64,000 nucleotides of DNA from JBCDCE01 sp039182515. GTDB lineage: Bacteria > Pseudomonadota > Alphaproteobacteria > Rhodobacterales > Rhodobacteraceae. Where the stretch lies: the NCBI GenBank assembly GCA_039182515.1, contig JBCDCE010000008.1, forward strand, positions 1 to 64,000, written 5' to 3'. Positions 57,795 to 64,000 of the stretch are shown piece after piece. The first letter of the stretch is position 1. Each line of letters starts with the position of its first letter. Position numbers and translations under genes: made by a program. The notes beneath the pieces were generated by a model. The model made no database searches. It had not been told where the DNA came from and saw nothing but the letters and a program-made list of their open reading frames with translations.

Positions 57795-59614
57795 AACGCT
57801 TGTCCAATCCCAATGTAAATCTGTACGCCGTCGCCCGTGTCGCCGCTTATGGGGCCTGCCACATCAAAACGAATGGGCCCCAAGCTGGTTTGATAGCGCA
57901 GACCCAAGCCCGCGCCTGCGTGCCATTCGCCGCTTCCGTCATAGGTGCTTTCTGGCCCAATATAGCCCGCATCGCCAAAGAGCACGGCACCAAAATTGCC
58001 TGCGATATCAGCGCGCACTTCGCCTGAAAGGCCAACAAAACTGCGCCCTCCCACCTCTGATCCATTGCTCAAATTAACGTCGAGCGATTGAAACGGTTGG
58101 CCGCGCACGGTGCCGCCGCCGCCAGAGAAAAAGAGCATGTCCGAACGGGTATCGACAAGTTCGGGGCCCAGGATTGCGCCCAATTGCATACGCGCCGCCA
58201 AAACCACGCCTGCGTCTTTACCCAAAGCCTTATAGCCGCGTCCATCGAGCGCGAGGCGCATTCCGGAGGCTGAGCTGTCCAGGCCCAAAAATGGCTTGGC
58301 TTGCAAGTTGAAAAAATAACCCTCTGAGGGGTTGAGTTTGTTGTCGCGGTGATCCCATGTCACGCGGCCAGGAAAGGTTAGGAGCCTAAATTCGCGCTTG
58401 CCGAGGTCGTCTTCGGTGCGGGTGAACTCGAGGGCCACCCCGAGTTCTGCTTCGAGCGTGGGCGAGAAAATACGGCGTGCGCCGATACCAACCGTGTAGT
58501 TCTCGGCAAAGAAGTCGGTCTCGTCGAGGCGCTCATATTCGGCGAGGGCATAGCTGAGTGTGTCTGGGCCAAAGGTTGCGGGCACTTCATAGCGCAGGCC
58601 AGCGGCATAATCCGTGCCACCTGTATTGCCACCAATGTTGTAGATCCCAAAATCGAACCGGAGCCGCTCTGCGCCTTTCAACAGGTTTCGATGCAGCCAA
58701 AAGGCCGTTAAATCCAAGCCTTCAAAAGAAGACACCTCAGCACCAACGCCAAGTCTGCGGCGCTTTGCGTTGACGATATTGAGCGCAATGTCTTGGGAAT
58801 TGTCGGCATTGAGCGTTTCGATCTCGGTGAGATTTACCGAAGAGAAAGCTCCACTGCGCCGCAGGCGTGCGGCAACAATGCTCAGTTCGCTCGGCGAAAA
58901 GTCGGCTCCTTCTGGGAACCCTGCAATCCGCCGAATACGGTCTTCGCGCACAAAGCTTGGAGAGCTGAGAAGCAAACGACCAAGCGTGGCTTTAGGGCCA
59001 GGATCGATTGAAATCTCCAAATCCAGTGTTGCGGCTTTGTGATCCGCAATTGCGCTTTGCGCTTGGACACGGGCTTTCGGATGGCCCGCGTCGCGCCAAG
59101 CTTCGATCGTGGTTCTGACGGCATCCGAAATGTCTGTGCTGCGGGCTGGCGCGCCTTTTGAGAGGATCGGACCAGGGAGGCTGGAAGGGGCAGGGCCAAT
59201 TTTAACGGTGCCAAACGTGAAGGGCCTGCCTGGATCAACGGAGATCACCACGTCGGAGATCCTAGAAGGGGCGGCCAACAGTCCAATCTCGCTGGCTTCG
59301 CGTCCATCGATTTGGATGCGTACGGTGCCGCTATAGTAGCCCGCCCCATACAGTGCTTCGACAATGTTGCGATAGTCGGACAGGGCGGCTCCCAAAACAT
59401 CCGCAGCTTCTGTGCGACCTTCATCTTTGGCGGCAAAGACCCTTGAGGCTTGTTTGAGTCCGTCTGTCAGGGCCTCCTCTTGATCACTCAGCACGTCAAC
59501 AGATTTCCCAGCCAAGTTCAGAGATACGGAATCTAGTGCTTTCACGCTGGACGCCGCGCTCAGCCAAAGGCTTAAGCAGAGCAAACCCTTAGATACAAAG
59601 CTGAAAAAACGCAT
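57791..59614 (-). CDS. tamA: TamA, outer-membrane Omp85-family barrel
   Basis: The 607-residue precursor has a Sec signal peptide (ending SSVKA), POTRA domains (about 28-260, e.g. ALYGAGYYSGTVRIQIDGRE, FTFGTVKIGP, RIRRIAGFPEGADFS) and a 16-stranded Omp85 barrel. Barrel marks are VTWDHRDNKLNPSEGYFFNL, GGGTVRGQPFQSL with the VRG(F/Y)-type loop, and the C-terminal QIYIGIGQAF. TamA inserts certain outer-membrane proteins and works with TamB, whose gene overlaps its end. The upstream gap 59615-59987 belongs to the divergent TRAP promoter region. Confidence 0.93.
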   Translation of the reverse strand: MRFFSFVSKGLLCLSLWLSAASSVKALDSVSLNLAGKSVDVLSDQEEALTDGLKQASRVFAAKDEGRTEAADVLGAALSDYRNIVEALYGAGYYSGTVRIQIDGREASEIGLLAAPSRISDVVISVDPGRPFTFGTVKIGPAPSSLPGPILSKGAPARSTDISDAVRTTIEAWRDAGHPKARVQAQSAIADHKAATLDLEISIDPGPKATLGRLLLSSPSFVREDRIRRIAGFPEGADFSPSELSIVAARLRRSGAFSSVNLTEIETLNADNSQDIALNIVNAKRRRLGVGAEVSSFEGLDLTAFWLHRNLLKGAERLRFDFGIYNIGGNTGGTDYAAGLRYEVPATFGPDTLSYALAEYERLDETDFFAENYTVGIGARRIFSPTLEAELGVALEFTRTEDDLGKREFRLLTFPGRVTWDHRDNKLNPSEGYFFNLQAKPFLGLDSSASGMRLALDGRGYKALGKDAGVVLAARMQLGAILGPELVDTRSDMLFFSGGGGTVRGQPFQSLDVNLSNGSEVGGRSFVGLSGEVRADIAGNFGAVLFGDAGYIGPESTYDGSGEWHAGAGLGLRYQTSLGPIRFDVAGPISGDTGDGVQIYIGIGQAF

Positions 59615-59796
59615 GAACAGATCCCTGGGTGGCAGCAGGCGAGTAAGCAGTTAAACACTTGTTTCACGGTGACCCCAAAGAGGCCAGCGCAGAACGTGGT
59701 CTGTGAGCAGCTCGCTTCGAGTTTGACGGCAATCAGCTTGGGTTATATCGGTGAAGTTTCCAATGTATATTGGTGTTTGAATGCGTAATATCGCCC

Positions 59797-59814
59797 ATTT
59801 TGGGATCCCAAAAT
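59797..59814. promoter_or_regulatory. Upstream operator of the TRAP operon (18-base perfect palindrome)
   Basis: ATTTTGGGATCCCAAAAT is a perfect palindrome. Its core TTTGGGATCCCAAA recurs at 59936-59949. Such symmetric TGGGATCCCA sites are typical of GntR- or LacI-type repressors. The regulator gene is not in the window. Confidence 0.6.
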
Positions 59815-59935
59815 AATTAGATTTCCAAAAATTCGGATAATGCACCTAATAAATATCTTGATTTGGGGCTCTAAAATGAGTTCATCTGGATGAGAATTAA
59901 AAGAGTCGGCGCGTTTGTGAATTCCCCACGTTTTT

Positions 59936-59949
59936 TTTGGGATCCCAAA
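59936..59949. promoter_or_regulatory. Downstream operator of the TRAP operon (14-base perfect palindrome)
   Basis: TTTGGGATCCCAAA is the same core as at 59797-59814, here 39 bases before the first dctP start and so near or behind the transcription start. Centre-to-centre distance of the two sites is 137 bases, about 13 helical turns, fitting repression through a DNA loop. Confidence 0.6.
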
Positions 59950-59987
59950 CTGAGATCGGCCGTACTTGCCAACATTTGGAGGACACC

Positions 59988-60998
59988 ATGACATTCTCTC
60001 GTATCACACTCGCTGCTGTGCTGGCATCTACTTTGGGCTTTGGTGGAGCCGTTGCCTCCGCAGAACAGCTCACCGTGGCAACCTTTGTGCCTCCACAGCA
60101 CCATACGAACACAGTGATGTTTAAGTGGTTTGGCGAAGAACTCGAAAAGCGCTCTGGCGGATCTATGACCATGCAGCTTTTCCCGGCAGGTCAGCTCGGC
60201 GCGGGCCCGGTTCAGCAATATAAACGTGCGGTCGAAGGCGTCGCGGATATCACCTTTGGCGTATCGGCATACACACCTGCAATTTTCCCAAAGACAATGT
60301 TGGCGATCCCGCCCGGTAAAGCCAACAGCTCGGCGGAAGCCACCCAGCGCATTTTGGGCGTCTTTGACGAATATTTAGCTGATGAATACAGCGATGTTAA
60401 GGTGATCGGCCTCACCACAGCGGCGGGCATCGGCATCGCGGCAACCCGCGATATGTCGACTTTGGAGGGTATGAAAGGGGCCAAGGTTGTTCCCTATGCG
60501 GCGCTGACCACACCGATCATCGAAGCCATGGGCGCTGTGCCTGTGCAGATGCCCGTTACCGAGATGTATACGGGTCTTTCAACCGGCACGATCGATGGCG
60601 CCTATGCGACCTATAACAATATGACTGCCCCTTGGAATTTCTGGGATGTCTCTTCGCACTTCATGACCAATGTGCCTGTGCAACATGCCGTGATCTTCGT
60701 GGTTATGAACAAGGAGCGCTATATGGGGCTATCCGACGAGCACCGTGCGATCATTGATGAGTTGTCAGGCGAAGCGGCCTCCATGAAGCTTGCTGAGAGC
60801 TTTGATGGCGCAGATGCGCGGTCGCTGAAGATCATGATGGAAACTACGGGCAAGAGTTATGAGATGGTGGAAGTCTCCGCAGAAGAGCGCGCCAAAATGG
60901 ACGCGGCCGTTGCCGAAGGGATGAAAGCGATCTTTGCGGATTACGCGTCGCGTGGCATCGATAATGCGGAAGAAATCTACAACGCGATCAACAACTAA
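59988..60998 (+). CDS. dctP: TRAP transporter substrate-binding protein, first copy
   Basis: The 336-residue precursor has a Sec signal peptide (ending VASA-E) and the DctP fold: LTVATFVPPQHHTN, SGGSMTMQLFPAGQLGAGPV, EGVADITFG, and LEGMKGAKV with the conserved K-G region preceding the substrate-binding Arg/loops. GGAGG lies just before the ATG. It captures an anion, often an organic acid, in the periplasm for the DctQM permease. A hairpin and a paralogue follow. Confidence 0.93.
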   Translation: MTFSRITLAAVLASTLGFGGAVASAEQLTVATFVPPQHHTNTVMFKWFGEELEKRSGGSMTMQLFPAGQLGAGPVQQYKRAVEGVADITFGVSAYTPAIFPKTMLAIPPGKANSSAEATQRILGVFDEYLADEYSDVKVIGLTTAAGIGIAATRDMSTLEGMKGAKVVPYAALTTPIIEAMGAVPVQMPVTEMYTGLSTGTIDGAYATYNNMTAPWNFWDVSSHFMTNVPVQHAVIFVVMNKERYMGLSDEHRAIIDELSGEAASMKLAESFDGADARSLKIMMETTGKSYEMVEVSAEERAKMDAAVAEGMKAIFADYASRGIDNAEEIYNAINN

Positions 60999-61009
60999 TC
61001 TTAAGTGCG

Positions 61010-61031
61010 CCCGGACCTACCAAGGCCCGGG
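61010..61031 (+). other. Intercistronic hairpin between the two binding-protein genes
   Basis: CCCGG and CCT pair with AGG and CCGGG around the tetraloop ACCA, with one A-C mismatch. It lies 12 bases behind the first dctP stop and probably stabilises the first message or limits read-through into the second. Confidence 0.45.
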
Positions 61032-61071
61032 TGTTTCTGTTTCGCGCAAAGCATTTTGGGGGGACGCACTC

Positions 61072-62079
61072 ATGTCTTTTAGAACGATCATTCTGTCTGC
61101 AACGCTCGCGATCTCGGCGGTTGCGGCAAAAGCCGAAGAGCTCAGCGTGGCGACCTTTGTGCCGCCAAACCACGAAACCGTAACGGGTGCGCTGGCCTGG
61201 TTTGAAAAAGAGATCACAGAGCGGTCAGGGGGCACCTTGACCATGAAACTCTACCCAGCCGGGCAACTCGGCGCGGGCCCAGTGCAGCAATATAAGCGCG
61301 CTGTTGAGGGTGTCGCTGACATCACCTTTGGCATTGCGTCTGTCACGCCAACGCTCTTTCCCAAAACGATGCTCGCCGTACCTCCCGGCAAAGCAATTGA
61401 CGCGCTCGATTCCACTGAGCGGATGTGGGCGGTGTTTGATCAATACATGGCGGATGAGTGGACTGACGTGAAAGTACTCGCCATCGGCAATCCTGCAGGT
61501 GGTATGATTGTGGGCAATCGGAACGTTTCGACCATCGAAGGCATGAAAGGGGCCAAGATCGTGCCCTTTGCCGCCATGACCACGCCTGTGATCCAAGGCA
61601 TGGGGGCTGTGCCTGTGCAACTCGACACCACCGAGCATTACACAGCGCTCAGCACTGGCACCATTGATGCGGCGATTTCGACGATCAACAACATCATGCC
61701 GCCTTGGAACCTTGATGAGGTCGCAGATTACGCTGTTCTCAACACTCCGGCCACATTCAACCCTGTGTTCTTCGTGATGAACAAAGAGCGCTACATGAGC
61801 CTGAGTGACGCCCACCGTGCGGTCTTGGATGAGATCTCAGGGCTGCCATTTTCCATGGAATTGGCACGCTCGTTTCATCATGCGGACGAACTGGCTCTGG
61901 ATTGGGTCAAAGAGCAGTTGGCTTCAGGTGATTTGAATGTTGAATGGATTGTGACTTCGGACGAAGAGCGGGTCAAAATGGAAGCTGCTGCAGCTCAAGG
62001 TATGGAAGCCATTTACGAAGACTACGCCTCGCGTGGCATCGAGAATGCTAGGGAGATCTATGAGGCGCTCAACCGATAG
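61072..62079 (+). CDS. dctP: TRAP transporter substrate-binding protein, second copy
   Basis: The 335-residue precursor has its own signal peptide (MSFRTIILSATLAISAVAAKA-E). Much of the sequence is shared with the first copy (AGQLGAGPVQQYKRAVEGVA, FPKTMLA(V/I)PPGKA, STGTID, NKERYM.LSD.HRA), so they are tandem duplicates. Differences concentrate around the ligand region: TYNNMTAPWNFWD in copy one, INNIMPPWNLDE here. They therefore may bind related but different substrates for one DctQM permease. Confidence 0.92.
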   Translation: MSFRTIILSATLAISAVAAKAEELSVATFVPPNHETVTGALAWFEKEITERSGGTLTMKLYPAGQLGAGPVQQYKRAVEGVADITFGIASVTPTLFPKTMLAVPPGKAIDALDSTERMWAVFDQYMADEWTDVKVLAIGNPAGGMIVGNRNVSTIEGMKGAKIVPFAAMTTPVIQGMGAVPVQLDTTEHYTALSTGTIDAAISTINNIMPPWNLDEVADYAVLNTPATFNPVFFVMNKERYMSLSDAHRAVLDEISGLPFSMELARSFHHADELALDWVKEQLASGDLNVEWIVTSDEERVKMEAAAAQGMEAIYEDYASRGIENAREIYEALNR

Positions 62080-62153
62080 AGGCTAGGCTAAAAAGACTGG
62101 GGGGCGTTTTCGCCCTTCGTCGACCTTATATATGACTGCGCAGGAGGTGTGCT

Positions 62154-62915
62154 ATGGTCGTTGTTGTTCCAAGCAAAGAAGGGGTGGCTCCACAATCGGG
62201 GTTGCATCTCTACCACGGCGCCATTTCCAACTGTTCCATGCGCGTGCGCATGACCTTGATTGAGAAGGGGCTCGAATGGGAAAGTCACCACCTCGATCTG
62301 AAGAAGAAAGAGAACATTTCAGAAGACTATTTTGCCCTTAACCCCAATGGTTTGGTGCCCACGCTTGTGGACGATGGGGTTGTTCATATCGAATCCAACG
62401 ACATCATCGATTACCTCGATTACACCTATCCTGCACCCTCTTTACGGCCTGTGGACAACGAGACGATGCTAGACTGGCTTAAGCTCGCAGCCAGCATCCA
62501 TGTGCCTGCTGTAAAGCCCTATGTTTACGCAACGATGATGCAAAAGAAGGTCAAAAAGACGGCCGAGGAGCAAGCCAAATACGACGCCCTTCAAAGCAAC
62601 GAAGAGCTCAAAACGTTCCATAACAAACATGCAGGCGGCAAGGCTTTTGACGACACGGATGTGAAGGAAGCCCTTGTGATCCTAGACGACAGTTTCTCAA
62701 AGCTTGAAGCCGCGCTCGAAGGCCAGCCTTGGGTCATGGGCGCGCAGTATTCTCTTGCTGATATCTCCTGGGTGCCCTTGCATTTTGTTTTGGTGGGATG
62801 CGGATACCCCTTTGAAAACTATCCCAATATCACGCGCTGGGCGGCCTCTTTCCAAGATCGCGACAGCTTTAAAGAGGGCGTCCTGAAATGGTGCCCTGAC
62901 TTTTCTAAAGTTTGA
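62154..62915 (+). CDS. Glutathione S-transferase-family protein
   Basis: The 253-residue protein has an N-terminal thioredoxin-like domain (ISNCSMRVRMTLIEKGLEW, with SNCSMR at the active-site position where catalytic Ser or Cys would lie; cis-Pro in GLVPTLVDDG; IESNDIIDYLD for gamma-Glu binding) and an all-helical C-terminal domain. AGGAGG precedes the start. It is placed inside the TRAP operon, which suggests that the imported compound is processed with glutathione, for example by isomerisation or ether/thioether cleavage. The substrate class is not evident. Confidence 0.88.
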   Translation: MVVVVPSKEGVAPQSGLHLYHGAISNCSMRVRMTLIEKGLEWESHHLDLKKKENISEDYFALNPNGLVPTLVDDGVVHIESNDIIDYLDYTYPAPSLRPVDNETMLDWLKLAASIHVPAVKPYVYATMMQKKVKKTAEEQAKYDALQSNEELKTFHNKHAGGKAFDDTDVKEALVILDDSFSKLEAALEGQPWVMGAQYSLADISWVPLHFVLVGCGYPFENYPNITRWAASFQDRDSFKEGVLKWCPDFSKV

Positions 62916-62945
62916 TTTTGCTCGGCGCTTTCAGAGGACGGCCAG

Positions 62946-63485
62946 ATGTCGGATATACCTAAGACCCTGCGCTTTATTGCGCTTCTTGATCAAGTGCTCA
63001 CGTGGGTGTCTTTGGTTTTTGGTGGGCTGACGCTTGTGTTCATGACGGGGTTCTCAGTCTGGAATGTTTTGATCATGCGCAAGGCTCTCAACTCCCCCAT
63101 CGTAGGCGCGGAAGATCTGCTCATCTTGTCGCTGGTTGTGATCGTAGCTTTGTCCATTCCGCTTGGGGCGCGTACGGGCGCTCATATTGAAATCGAAGTC
63201 TTGGAAACCAGCATGTCGGCCCGCTTTGCCAAATGGTCCATGATTGTGGTCAAGATCCTCTGTATCGGCTTGCTCACGATCATGGCTTGGCGGCTTTGGC
63301 ATGCGGGCGGCACAGCAGCGAAGTTTGGGGAAACCACCCAGCAATTGCTGATCTCCTTTGGACCCTTTTACAAACTGCTCGCGATCTCCGCAGGCACTTA
63401 TGCGGTAGTGGTAGTGCTCGATGTTTGGCAGCTCATGCGCTCTGGCAAAGTGACCCGCCTGAAGGTTGGGGGGGACGGGCTATGA
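62946..63485 (+). CDS. dctQ: TRAP transporter small permease (DctQ)
   Basis: The 179-residue protein has four membrane segments of the DctQ type, including VFMTGFSVWNVLIMRKALN and EDLLILSLVVIVALSIPLGA. It pairs with the large permease DctM, whose start overlaps its stop by four bases. In TRAP systems the small subunit supports sodium-coupled transport by DctM. Confidence 0.92.
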   Translation: MSDIPKTLRFIALLDQVLTWVSLVFGGLTLVFMTGFSVWNVLIMRKALNSPIVGAEDLLILSLVVIVALSIPLGARTGAHIEIEVLETSMSARFAKWSMIVVKILCIGLLTIMAWRLWHAGGTAAKFGETTQQLLISFGPFYKLLAISAGTYAVVVVLDVWQLMRSGKVTRLKVGGDGL

Positions 63486-64000
63486 TGTCGATGACACTCC
63501 TGGGCATCTTAGGATTACTCTCGCTTTTTGTGTTGCTTGCTTTGCGGATGCCGGTGGCGCTTTCAATGCTGGGCGTGGGCTTGGTTGGCACGGTTGTGGC
63601 CAATGCCAATAAGTTTATTGCGGTGGGCATGGCCTCTGATCAAGCTTGGGCACGGGGCCTAAAGATCGCTTACTCGAACCTCGCGGGCGAGACCTTTGAA
63701 GCCGCCTCAAACTTCAACCTTCTCGTCATTCCGATGTTTGTGCTCATGGGCACGCTTGCGGGCGTGTCGGGCATGTCGAATGACCTCTTTACAGCCGCTT
63801 ATCGCTGGATGGGTCACCTGCGCGGCGGGTTGGCCTCTGCCACCATTGCGGCTTGTGCAGGCTTTGCGGCATTGTCAGGCTCGTCTTTGGCCTCTGCGGT
63901 GACCATGGGCCGTGTCGCACTGCCAGAAATGAAGCGCTACAAATACTCTGACAGCCTTGCCACTGGATCGGTGGCGGCAGGGGGCACGCTGGGTTTTTTG
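63482..64000 (+). CDS. dctM: TRAP transporter large permease (DctM), cut by window end
   Basis: The first 173 residues are visible and open to the window end. MTLLGILGLLSLFVLLALRM, ALSMLGVGLVGTVV, FNLLVIPMFVLMGTLAGVSG and GFAALSGSSLASAVTMGRVA are typical of DctM/YiaN transport subunits, with the SGSS membrane hairpin motif. It overlaps dctQ by four bases (ATGATG start region). The remainder lies outside the window. Confidence 0.93.
   Translation, partial: MMSMTLLGILGLLSLFVLLALRMPVALSMLGVGLVGTVVANANKFIAVGMASDQAWARGLKIAYSNLAGETFEAASNFNLLVIPMFVLMGTLAGVSGMSNDLFTAAYRWMGHLRGGLASATIAACAGFAALSGSSLASAVTMGRVALPEMKRYKYSDSLATGSVAAGGTLGFL

Noticed and set aside
62099..62121. GGGCG-TTTT-CGCCC hairpin between the second dctP and the glutathione transferase gene as a terminator.
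   Set aside because: The stem is short, there is no T-tract and the downstream genes clearly belong to the same operon.

Overview
The window looks like a chromosomal segment of a marine alphaproteobacterium of the Rhodobacterales (Roseobacter group). Grounds: tandem TRAP-transporter genes, an ABC-type xylose operon with a single-domain ATPase, a TamA/TamB pair, tightly overlapping operons, moderately high GC, and an intergenic GCCTCCGGCGGGAGTATTT element of a kind I remember from this family. The species cannot be named from the sequence alone.

Layout. 1-138 is the end of an IS5-type insertion sequence (window edge). 171-5502 holds assorted genes: a HEAT-like hypothetical protein, a dihydropyrimidine-dehydrogenase-like flavoprotein with a RutR-like operator, an SRAP/HMCES protein, an SDR and a di-heme peroxidase. 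5736-15370 is the xylose locus: a ROK repressor translationally coupled to a VCBS-repeat protein, divergent from xylF-xylH-xylG-xylB-xylA-hyi. 15429-27458 is a six-gene, translationally coupled nonribosomal peptide operon on the minus strand (HupE-like metal transporter, free-standing adenylation enzyme, carrier protein, two NRPSs, acyl-CoA-dehydrogenase-type flavoprotein). 27641-35376 holds a methyltransferase, a class III adenylate cyclase/ATPase/TPR protein, an FAD oxidoreductase fused to a decarboxylase-like domain, and a Crp/Fnr regulator. 36085-51941 is a type III secretion locus. 51946-53881 has two double-domain NTF2/SnoaL-like proteins. 54023-59614 is tamB (apparently frameshifted) and tamA. 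59988-64000 is a TRAP operon with two paralogous binding proteins and a glutathione transferase, running off the window.

How the genes work together. The xylose genes form a complete uptake-and-isomerase pathway to xylulose 5-phosphate. The NRPS operon contains the set A enzyme + carrier protein + acyl-CoA dehydrogenase that in known pathways makes pyrrole-2-carboxyl-S-carrier from proline. Two condensing modules and a terminal thioesterase then predict a pyrrole-capped, tripeptide-sized product. Module 1 is the strangest object here: its adenylation domain, whose pocket residues read like an Asp/Asn code, is interrupted between motifs A8 and A9 by a complete PP-loop ATPase of the N-acetyl-sugar-amidotransferase type with two zinc-binding-type Cys pairs. 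I know of no characterised enzyme with this architecture.

The second unusual system is the type III secretion locus. It has the core export apparatus (SctD, I, J, K, L, N, O, Q, R, S, T, U, V), but its SctU lacks the NPTH autocleavage motif, its secretin is represented only by a short N0-N1 protein, and its most prominent candidate substrate is a 735-residue collagen-like protein carrying two EF-hand loops between its collagen blocks. No recognisable translocators are present. Assignments were made by reading translations and motifs; no database search was possible.
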